This document shows, piece by piece, positions 1 to 11,000 of a stretch of 64,000 bases of DNA; within the stretch, counting starts at the first letter, position 1; each line of letters begins with the position of its first letter. The translations under genes were made by a program, and so were the position numbers. The notes under the pieces were generated by a model. It did not search any database. It was given only the letters and a program-made list of their open reading frames with translations, and had not been told where the DNA came from. The stretch spans positions 1,125,403 to 1,189,402 of the forward strand of contig JAJLRJ010000013.1 of assembly GCA_024195265.1 (NCBI GenBank). The letters run 5' to 3'. This DNA is from Dendrophyllia cribrosa. Taxonomy: Eukaryota > Cnidaria > Anthozoa > Scleractinia > Dendrophylliidae.

Positions 1-1744
1 ATAATATGGTTTGTTTGATTTTTATCCTTAGACAATTCCACATTTATAATAAGCTGTTAGCCAGAAGTGTGTTGTGAAAATCCTTAAATTTTATGAACAA
101 GCTTCCAGTTACTGCCACTCTTCTGTATCTCACTAAATTTTTGGCATGACCCACAGAAACCCTTTCGTAAGAATAATATTTGGTTAATTTTCACCATATG
201 TGTTTTCTCAAGCAATCGTGTTTACTTAACCCTCACTTTCCCAAAATCAAATCTTGAACAAGTTAATATGGTTCTAACTTACATGTACTCTTATGTCTGT
301 GGATTTAGTTGTGAAATGTGGTTATTATTTAAATGAAGGCTTATCAAGGATTACTTTTGTTTATGCCTAGACAGAAGCCAAGCTAGGGATTTTCTCTGAT
401 TAATTTCAAACTTGTTTAATGTGAGCATCAGTCTTGAAAATGTGAACATTATGCCTACTTCTTGTGCATTTTTCTGTCACCTTTATCTGTTATTTGTTTA
501 TAACTGCAATACTCTTTGTTGTGCATATTACCTTTATTCTGTTAGCATGACAGAAATCATTCATTATTTTTTTCAATCAAATCCCCCATGTCTTACAATG
601 TATCTAGAGTATACATCTTCCTGTTTCTTCTTGAGTATTTCTGTATCATTAAAATCCAGTTTATTTTTTGTAATACTTGTCTGTATACTGTAACATTATC
701 TCCTATCGCGGTGTGACTTATCTCCTCTATGTCGAGTGTGTTACAGGAATGTGGTGCTCATTGAAAAAAACCAAGACTGAGATTCCTGCAACCATATAGC
801 CACATTTAAAACCTAAGAATAAATATAATTTCCACAAGGTTATGTATTAAACTTAAAGAAGCCATGCATATTAAATGGAAGAATCCATCTTTGAACCAAC
901 AACTGCATTTTATTTATAAAAATTTCTCTTTGTTTTAACACATTTTTTGCATGTTGTTGTTATCTCACATTCTAAGTTATTGTTATAATTTTTTATTTAT
1001 GTTATCTCTATAATCCTGTACATTATTTTCTATGATAATTAGTTCTATCTATTTTCTTTATTCCAATATATATATAACACCCATGTAACGGCTTTACACA
1101 AACTGAAGATGACGGAAGTTTCAGTGTCAAAACATGTATTCTTTTTTCTTAAAGTAATATTCAATTTAAACCATGAACATTACCATTGGAAAAAAAAATA
1201 CTTCAGACCATTCATTTGAATGGTTTAGTGTAGGAGATTGTTACTGACAGTTATGTGAATAAAATATGTTCATTTTTGCACGTTTGTTGTCTTCTTGAAG
1301 CAATTATTCTAACATTTAGGACATAGATACAAAATTAATGTTAGAACCATCTTGTACAGGCAAGCATTGCTCAGAATATTTTCATTTTAATGATCACACT
1401 TTTGCAGTTTATTCAAAATTTAAATCTAGAGTAGTGGTGTGAACACTGTAAAACTGTGTTGCATGAAACAGTGTAGCAATAAGAAATAATAAAGGAAATA
1501 AAGAATCAACATGAAAAAAGAGGGGGATAAAATGAATTCTTTGTGTTCGTCTACAGTAAGGGGTCACCAGACAAGTGCTTATTTGTAGTTTCTGAAGCAT
1601 GCAACAACCCCTAACCTCTCCCATAATTGGAATGCCTTATCTTAAGGGGGTTACTTCACCAAACATCACTTTAAAAAGCCAAAAGACATATTTGTATCAA
1701 GGAAATCTAATAATAATGGACCAGTTTTGTGTTGTTTACTTCAG
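1..1744. other. AT-rich intron or upstream region, no gene recognised
   Basis: Probably intron of the RhoGAP gene, because the first visible exon begins at an acceptor. It is AT-rich with no long ORF, no clear exon and no clean repeat. A small stretch near 1.10-1.14 kb pairs GAAGTTTCAGTGTCAAAAC with a nearby CTGAAGATGA and looks like debris of a retroelement end, but this is not secure. Confidence 0.4.
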
Positions 1745-4700
1745 TCGCTGGAAGATTTTGGTGACGACGAAGATGACTATGATGACAGGGGATATGATGA
1801 AGATAATGAGGATGAGCAGGATTACCTTGATTTCAAAGATGACAGGAGAGTTCCAGAAAAGAAAGAATCAGGTACATTTGTCCAAGCAGTGCTAATTCCT
1901 AGAGTATTAACCCTTTCACTCCTAAGAGTGACCAAAATCAAAATTCAAGAAAAATCCCAAATTTCATTTTGTAAAATATTGAAAAACAAAATAATGGTAC
2001 CATGCAAAAGTACTGCCAAAGAGGTTTCATTTGAATGGTCGCACCATAGGATTTCATCCACAGACTCAAAAGTTAGAACAAATGGTACCATGCAAAAGTA
2101 CTGCTGAAGAGGTTTCATTTGAATGGTCACACCATAGGATTTCATCCACAGACTCAAAAGTTAGAACAAATGGTACCATGCAAAAGTACTGCTGAAGAGG
2201 TTTCATTTGAATGGTCACACCATAGGATTTCATCAACAGACTCAAAAGTTAGAACAAATGGTACCATGCAAAAGTACTGCTGAAGAGGTTTCATTTGAAT
2301 GGTCACACCATAGGATTTCATCAACAGACTCAAAAGTTAGAACAAATGGTACCATGCAAAAGTACTGCTGAAGAGGTTTCATTTGAATGATCACACTATA
2401 GGATTTCATCAACAGACTCAAAAGTTAATTAAAACTACACTTACATGTCTCCGTAATTTACATGTACTCTTGGAGTGCAAGGTTTTTTTTAAATTATTGT
2501 TCTTTATTATCTTACAAAGAAATGTGCAAGAATTTTTCACTGTTTTCACCATTATTGACATAGTTATTTATGTTGTTGACTGCAGTGGACACATCAGCAG
2601 AGAAGGCAGATGAGCTTGACAGAGCATTAGTACAGCTGGAACATGGCGTTGACATTGCTATGCAGGTTGGAAAATAAATTTTGCTGTTTTTCTGCTTATA
2701 CTGACATCTGTTTAGCCTGAATCTCAGATGGTTGGAGGTTGCTTGCACTAAACTTTCTTGTCTCCCCCTCTGATGTCCTTTGTTTGAGGGCTTGTTCCTG
2801 ATGTCATCTGACCATTGAATATTTCCACCAATCAGGTGGGGGTGGGAGGGGGGGTGGGGCTTAGTATAAGCGGCATTTTGCAGTATGCTTAATAGTATTA
2901 ACAATGTTTTGAATTTTTTTGTTTCAACAGAGAACAAAGATTTGGGCCAAGTACTCCAAAGACATTGAAACTTATGTTGACAAAAGAGCTCATTTAGGTG
3001 AGTACAATCTTCAAGTGTAGTGGACCTTATGTGAAAGAAATGTAAAATTGATTACATGTGCAGTAGAATTTATCGTAAACAACTATTCAAAATGCTGGGA
3101 AAGGGTGCCTGCCAACAGAGGTGGTTATTTAGAAGAGGGGAGGGGGAGGATGTCTTAATTCAAACTATTGTTGTTGCGGCATGTTTGTATATAACCTGCA
3201 AGTGACAGCCAATTTTCTCTAAGATGGACACTGTCCAGACCAACATGTCTGTCTTAGAGAGGTGTCTGTCTTATAGAGAGTTCAGTTACAGTTGATTGAG
3301 TGACTGAAGCGTGGCAGTAACCAACATTAGGTGTCATCTTGGAGAGGTGTTCAACTTTAGAGAATTCAGTTACCATAAAATGAGAGAGACCAGCATTAAG
3401 TGTGTGTCTGAGAGAGGTGTCCATCTTAAAGAGATAACTTTCAGTTACGGTTGATGAATGAGCAACCAACATTAGGTGTCCATCTTAGAGAGGTGTCCAT
3501 CTTTTAAAGAGGGCACTTACAGTAAATTGAGTGACTAAAGTGGAATAAAGACCAACATCAGGTGTCTGTCTTTAAGAGGTGTCCTTAGAGGGGTATATGT
3601 CCAGAGACACATGACTGATCTCACTGTTTCCATTTTGATTATTTTACAGAGTTAGAATACACAATTAAACTTGCTAAACTGGCTCAGACGACAAGAGCAG
3701 CAATAACAGAGGAGGTAAGAGTAGTAATGTGGTCTGCTCCTCCTTGGTATCCCCCCCCCCCCACCCCCCGACATGTATCTTAGCAAAACATTTCAGCCAC
3801 TTACATTTTCACTCTGCCACCCCTGCCCATCCTCCCCCTTATCCACCCCATCCTCACCCTTATTCACCCCCTCCTTCCCCTTATTCACCCCCTCCTTCCC
3901 CTTATTCACCCCTCCTCCCCCTTATTCACCATTCTCCCCCTTATTCACCCCCTTCTGTCCCTTATTCACCCCCTCCTGCCCCTTTTTCACCTCCTCCTGC
4001 CCCTTATTCACCCCCTCCTGCCCCTTATTCACCCCCTCCTGCCCCTTTTTCACCTCCTGCTGCCCCTTATTTACCCCCTCCTGCCCCTTATTCACCCCTC
4101 CTCCCCCTTATTCACCCCTCCCCCCCTTATTCACCCCCTCCTCCCCATTATTCACCCCTCCTCCCCTTATTCACCCCCTCCTCCCCATTATTCACCCCTC
4201 CCCCCCTTATTCACCCCCTCCTCCCCCTTATTCACCCCTCCTCCCCTTTATTCACCTCTCCTCCCCCTTATTCATCCCCTTCTGCCTTCACAGTGGAGTT
4301 TGAATCTGCCTCTGATGATGTCAAATCTTGACTTGTGCAATTTCTTTTCTAGAACTACCTGCCATTTCAGTCGATTTTCCTGACAGCCCTGGATAAGGTT
4401 AGTGATCTAAGTCTTGTATGGTAAATTTATTGGGTTGTCACAGTGAACTCTGTCTAAACTGAACACCCTTGAGACCAGCTCTAGCTGTCTGCCTTAGAGA
4501 GGTGTCTGTCTTATAAAGAGTTTAGTTACAGACGAACAAGTGAAATTCGGCCAGAACCAGTCAATAATTAATGTCCATCCTAAAGAGGTGTCCACCTTAT
4601 AGAGAGTTAGTTACAGATGAACAAGTAAAATTCGGCCAGAACCAGCCAATAATTGATGTCCATCTTAGAGGGGTGTCTGCCTTATAGAGAGTTGAATGTG

Positions 4701-5910
4701 TTGTTTGATATCTTATTACAGGATATCGACTATGCAGAGAATGCCAACAAAACCTACACAGCACTCCTGTACAGTAAGTTTATGGAGGTTAGTAGCTATT
4801 TTTATATTTTTGTAGAAGCAATCTGCAGAAACTGTTTCTGCTTGTCTTTTTAACCCGTGAATACACACATGCGTAAGGAACGGGTTATCGGTAACAGAGA
4901 CAGATATGCAAATGCGCACTCATTCACTCGCTCACTCACTCCTAATACTCGTAATACTTTGTTACGAATGCATTCTGTAACAAGAACAGCGTGAATCCAG
5001 CGATAACAATAACTAATTTGTTGTAAACAAATGCAAACAACAATAAGCTTAAAGGTGTTTCGCATTTGGAGTCTTCAATGCAACATTAAAATCGATCTAA
5101 AAGGATTTTTCAACCGAGACACATGTTTTGATGCATATCTACCTTGAAGTAATTAAATTTTTCCTGTTCTTAGTCAGTGATCACAGTGGCCGAGTGGTTT
5201 AAAGCGTGAAATGACAGCCGAAAGGCCCGACTTCAAGTCTCGCTTGGGACATACCTTTTTTTTGTTTCTTCTTCGGACTGAACATTATGAAAGTGATGTA
5301 TAATTGTATTTTTCTTTTTGCGTTTGTCAAAAATCCTTACGTTTAATTTTAAAAAAACATTGAACCGTGTCAGTGTGAAAACATAAGCTTACTGCAATAT
5401 TGCGTTACGTGTTAGTATTTCTTATTCATGGGTTGACTCTTAGGAGCCTTTGATTTATTTTTTTGCAACAGTTAGTACGTATCCACCAGGGGATTAAAGA
5501 TGGCCATATTCTTATTAACCAGGCCCTGGTTGTTCAAAAGGTGGATAGCGCTATCCACTGGATAAAATTAATCACTATCCAGTGGATAAGTATTAAAAAG
5601 GAAGGAAGAGACTTATACAGCACACGTATCACATGTCTCATGGCACTTTACATAACTTATGAGAATAAGATCGGACATCAGCTTATGAAGGCGCCTCAGG
5701 CAGCTGCTATCGGTCCATTGCTGATCTCTTCTCTCCCACCCCACCCACGAACAATGTGTGACACTGAGGGTGGTCACAGCCAGAGTTTTATTACGTCCTC
5801 AGTGGTTCTTTTGTGTCCCCAATGGAGATGGGACCGCCATTTCTACCTGGTCATCCGAGCCATGTGAAGGTCTAACCATTTTCACATGTCATAGCAAAGG
5901 CAGTACCTTC

Positions 5911-5947
<37 letters not shown>

Positions 5948-8081
5948 CCAGGATTCGAACCCCGCGGCCTCCCGCTCTGTAGACCAGCGCTCTATCAACT
6001 GAGCTAACCAGGCAGTGGTCAATTTCTCAACAAAATCCTTTGTGTTATCCACTATCCGGTGGATAGTGCTATCCACCTTTTGAACAATCAGGGCCAGGGG
6101 TTTAAAGATGGCCATATTCTCCAGGGGATTAAAGATGGACATATCCCCTAGGAGATTAAAGATGGCCATATCCCCAGGGGATTAAAGATGGCCATATCCC
6201 CAGGGGATTAAAGATGGCCATATCATCAGGGGATTAAAGATGGCCATATCCCCCAGGGGATTAAAGATGGCTATCCCCCAGGGGATTAAAGATGGCCATA
6301 TCCCCCAGGGGATTAAAGATGGCCATCCCTCTGCACTTGTACCAGCACTGTTATGACATTGTATTGCTTGAACATTGTACCAGCATTATTCTAACACTTC
6401 AAATTACTGCTTTCTTGTAGCCTTTAACATCAAGGAGAACTGCGCATGAGAAAATGAGAAAAGAACTCAAGGAAACATGGACGAAAGCTTGTAAAAAACT
6501 GGTGAGTCGTTTTTGGTAAAGTATGCCTGTTAAGTTGATTTTAATCTTAATTTGGTGATTCTTTTGCCCATGAATAAGAGGCTTTGTTTGAATTTTTTAA
6601 TGCTTTTTTATGTCCTATTTTTCATTCTTGGAGATACTGATTCTTGTTTTGCTATTTATAGAATGAAGCTCTGGCGAATCTTAAAAAAGCCAAACAAATG
6701 TACATCCAAAAACATCAGGAACTGGAGAAGGTTTGTAATTCTGTTTAAACGTTTTATAGTGGATCCATTTTACTTCCCATGCGAAATCTTGAGTCATGTT
6801 ATCATGTAGTTGTAATCAATTTTTCTTTTTTTTTAAATCGCAAATTTAATTTAGTTAAATATTGAAAAACAAATGGTACCATGCAAAAGTACTGCCAAAG
6901 AGGTTTCATTTGAATGGTCACACCATAGGATTTTATCCACAGACTCAAAAGATACAACTAGACTACATGTCTCCATAATTTACTTTGACAGTGAAAGGGT
7001 AGCCATAACACACTGAATGCACTAAGAATTCTGTTTTTTTTTTGTCTTATTAGGAAGAGTCATCCTCCGCTACTCTGTCTGCATTTGCTCGCGGCACCAA
7101 GAAAAAAGAAGGCGATTTGAGGAAAGCTGATGAAGCTGAAGAAGTTTATAAAGCGTGGGTGAATGAAGCTAATGCCAGACAGAAGGAATTAGAAAAAACC
7201 AAGGCAAAAGTTCTGGTGGAATTACGCCAGCTTGTGTACCAGTGTGACATGACTATGAAGGCAGTAAGTGACTGCGATGTCATTTTAACTTAAAAGGGAA
7301 AGAGAACACGCAAAATATCTAAGCGTATTACACAGTAAATTGCCGGATTACACCTTAGTGTCCGGGTTTAAAGACACAGCAACTATAATAAAAGGAATTT
7401 AAGTCGAATAATAAATCCATAATTCGATGATTTAAGAGATAATACGTGCGAACATTTCACTCATTACTCGCATTTTTTCTCCTCACTGAGGGGCTCGGAA
7501 TACTAAATCATAAAATATCCCCGCATTATCTCTTAAACCACCGAATAAGGTGTATATATTACATTTTTATTGTCAACTTGAGTTTCCCTGTTCGTATTTT
7601 GTATGTGTGTAAGGAAATCAAAATTGGCTGTATCTTACTTGCTTAGACCTCTTCGTGTTAAACACATTTATAGACAAATTATGGAGGCTTGCATAAACGG
7701 ATTTTTTATATTTGTTTAGTGGCTAGATGAGCCTGGGTTGCTTATAAGCGAGATATTACGGTATCAGCAGCCCGGGATCCCCCCCCTCACCTCGTGCTGC
7801 TTTGTAGATTTGAAATGTGAAGACCACATCAGGCGAATTGAAGAAGTTAACTGATACGTAACTGTCTGATTGACACTTGTCTTTCAATAGGTCACATGTA
7901 ACTACTTCCAGATGATGAATGGACTTGCGTCTCCTGCTCCTGTTCAGTTCCAGGCCCTCGCAGAAAGCAGCAGGAATTACGAGCCTGGAAACCAGTTTTC
8001 TGAATTTGTCCGCCTGCAGCAGGCCAACTCACCTCAGGCTGTTTGTCATGTTTATCAGTTTGAACCGTATTCGGTATCATG
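1745..8081 (+). CDS. ARHGAP29: ARHGAP29-like gene: acidic exon plus F-BAR domain exons
   Basis: Exons 1745-1871, 2586-2665, 2931-2997, 3650-3714, 4353-4397, 4722-4787, 6421-6501, 6662-6730, 7054-7263 and 7891-8081. The first is an Asp/Glu-rich stretch; the rest make an alpha-helical F-BAR dimerisation and membrane-curvature module. Recognisable pieces are AKYSKDIETYVDKRAHLE, PLTSRRTAHEKMRKELKE and YFQMMNGLASPAPVQFQ, matching the order in ARHGAP45/GMIP. The introns are crowded with repeats: a piggyBac-like MITE array (1.9-2.5 kb), a Pro-codon-like minisatellite (3.8-4.3 kb), GTGTC-type repeats (3.2-3.6 and 4.4-4.7 kb) and nested SINE/TIR elements (5.0-6.3 kb). Confidence 0.88.
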
Positions 8082-11000
8082 GTATGTATTACGGAGTGAA
8101 GTTGTTTTAAGTACGTGACAAAAATCACAAGGTCATTTGAATGGCCACACTTGAGGAATTCATCCACAGACTCAAAAGTTAGAACCACCTTGTACAGCAT
8201 AATAAATAGCACCACAGGAAAGTACTGCTCAGTAGCTTTCATTTGAATGGTCACACTTTAGGATTTCATCCACAGACTCAAAAGTTAGAACCACCTTGTA
8301 CAGCACAAAAACGGCACCAGTAGCTTTCATTTAAATGGGAATGTGAAATGGAATAAAAATTGATTTTTTTGTTCAACCTTGCAGGTCCGACAAAGGTCAA
8401 CAGACTTCGTCTCGCCATAACTCTTTATTTGACGCGCGCAACAGTCAGAACCAAATCACCATAGATGAGAACGTGAAAATGTCTCCATTTAACTCCCGCC
8501 GCCATAAAAGCCTGAACCTACACGGCTCACAAAACGTTAACAGTTCACAGGTGCCCATGAATGCATGGAGTCATCTCAAGGAAAACAACAGTGATGCGGA
8601 GAGTACAACGAGTCGCTCCCTTCCCGGTTCACCTAGCGGTAGTCCCACTTCGTCCCGTAAAACGAGAGACATGACGCGGGCGCAATCCCTAGAGTTGATT
8701 TCGTCCGATGATGGTGATAAAGGCGAAACGAATAGAAACGGTGAGTTAAATATTCTTATAGTGTATACACAGCAAATACGTTGTCAGTAAAAAATTCTTG
8801 TTATATTCAATCAACTCTCTAAACGGACACCTCTAAGACTCGAATCATTCTCTATAAGACGGACAACTTAAGTTGCTCTACCCTGCACTTCATTTGAGTG
8901 TCGCAAGTAATTTCGCGATAGCTTTGGTTTTGCATTGCTACGCTTTGTGATTGGCCAAAAAAATCTCGCGCCACTTTATCGACCAATCAGAAGTAAAACC
9001 AAAACCAATCGTGACTTGCTCGCACGCGTTTTCCCGCGCTTGGGGCCGGCGACATGTATTTGCTTCGAGTTCTGATTGGTTCATTGGATTGTCTGCGTCA
9101 GTTTTGATTGGCTGGAGTAATTACTTTGGTTTTGGTTTTGCAACACTCAATTGAAGACCGCTCTTAAACAAATAAACTGAGACGATTACATGGTAACATT
9201 CGGTGACCCTATATAAAGTATTTTCTGTTATACTTCTCTCAGGACCCATGGACCCAGGCTCCAGAAGAAAGCGCCCGAGCAAGAACCGAACATCAGCAGG
9301 ACCCTTCCAGAACAGCCGCTTGTCATCAGCAGCGCAGACGCATACGCTAAAGAAACTGCGCTCGGCTTCTAAATGCCGTGACTGCGACAGTTACGTGTAT
9401 TTCAATGGCGCTGAGTGTGAAGTATGTGGCCTCACGTGTCATAAAAAATGTCTAGCGAGACTGAGTATTAAGTGTGGAACATACACGGTAAGAATCACTT
9501 TTGATATTCATCAAAACTTTGACTCTTAATAACGCCCAATATAGAATTTAAAAAAAAGAAATGACAAATTAACAGCATCAGAAAGTACTGCTTTGTAGTT
9601 TTCAAAAAATGGAACTACCTTGAACAGCATCACAGGAAAGTACTGCTCAATAGCTTTCATTTGAATGGTCACACTTTAGAACCACTTTGGAACCACTTTG
9701 TACAGCATAATAAACAGCACCACAGGAAACTACTGCGCAGTAGCTTTCAATTGAATGGCCACACTTGAGGATTTCATCCACAGATTCAAATGTTACAAAC
9801 CACTTTTTATAGCATAAGAAACAGTACCATAGCAAAGTGATTTGTTTTATTTGTACTTACAGAAGATTCAGCGACGCATGACAACGTTTGGGGTGGATTT
9901 TCAACGACATCTTGAAGATTCAAACACAGACGAGAACATTCCACACATCATTACGGCTTGTATTGACGAAATCGACAAACGAGGTATGCGGCAAATAAAA
10001 CGGCTTCAGTCTTAACTGAACTGCTGTAAACGAGTTAGTACAATAAAAAGTTAGTTTGTAGTTTTTAATCTATTACCTAGGCCTCCGTTGGACTGGTTCT
10101 GCTTGCGTAAAAACGCATCCTTTTTCACCCGATTCGCGTATAAATAACCGCATATAAGCGGGTCTAATTAACTCCAAATTACCGCACGCAAGCGGTAAAA
10201 TAGGCTCTATATACCTAACAGTAGTATTCTTTATATTACTGACGTTAGACACAGAACTGAGAGAAAAGAGCTCCAGTTTAGCACTAATCTGCAGTGTTTA
10301 GGGTTAAGCACTGATTTAAAAACGGTTAGCTTTCATTTATGGTTATGGGTAACTCTATAAAAATGTTAAAAATTACAGTTCCTGTCACCTAGCCCTCGTT
10401 GGTGTAGTGGATATGGGTATTAGTTATGAAGCAAACGACTCGGGTTCAAGGCATACACCCTTCTGATCTTTTTCCTTCTTTTACTAAAAAAAGGAGTTTT
10501 TATGTAAAATGTTCAAGTGAAAGACAAAAGCCAGTTTGAGATCAGTTCTATTTTCGTTATTTCTCAATAGGTGAATTGGGCCTACTTTAACCGCTTGCAT
10601 GCGGTAATTTGATGTTAATTAGACTCGCTTATATGCGGTTAATTATATGCGAATCGGCTGCCTTTTTTAGAGTGGAGGAGGGGTGGGGTGGTGCACATAT
10701 CCTTATTATATAGGGTAATATTCCTTTCCCCTCCCCCTCTTAAAATCTTATCCGTCCTCAAAGGCAAATATCACAGCAATAAGGCCAAGAAAAACTTTTA
10801 TAGGACACAAAGATGATAAATTTTCGGCTTGCTATTTGCAACTGAAATAAAACCACCCCATTGTTACATAATAATATTTGTGGCATCTTCCAGAATCGTT
10901 TTTGAACGTAATGGTGTTGGTCGTAATGTTCTATTTTAGGCACGTTATGACAAGATTTGTAACCTGTATTTTGTTCTTTGTTTGTTTCAGGACTTGATTT

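Noticed and set aside
1095..1140. Hammerhead ribozyme-like stretch (CTGAAGATGA ... GTCAAAAC)
   Set aside because: The conserved CTGANGA and GAAA core with proper stems is not present; at best debris of a retroelement end.
3729..4331. Proline-rich 200-codon frame
   Set aside because: Product of a CCCCTTATTCACC minisatellite within a RhoGAP intron; no start context or homology.
5463..5867. 134-codon frame with an AG acceptor just upstream, as a possible RhoGAP exon
   Set aside because: It runs through minisatellite, TIR element and SINE sequence, and the exon phase from 4787 to 6421 is already consistent without it.
6096..6330. CRISPR-like direct repeats
   Set aside because: Units are head to tail without unique spacers in an animal genome; the same applies to the 17-bp and 21-bp arrays.
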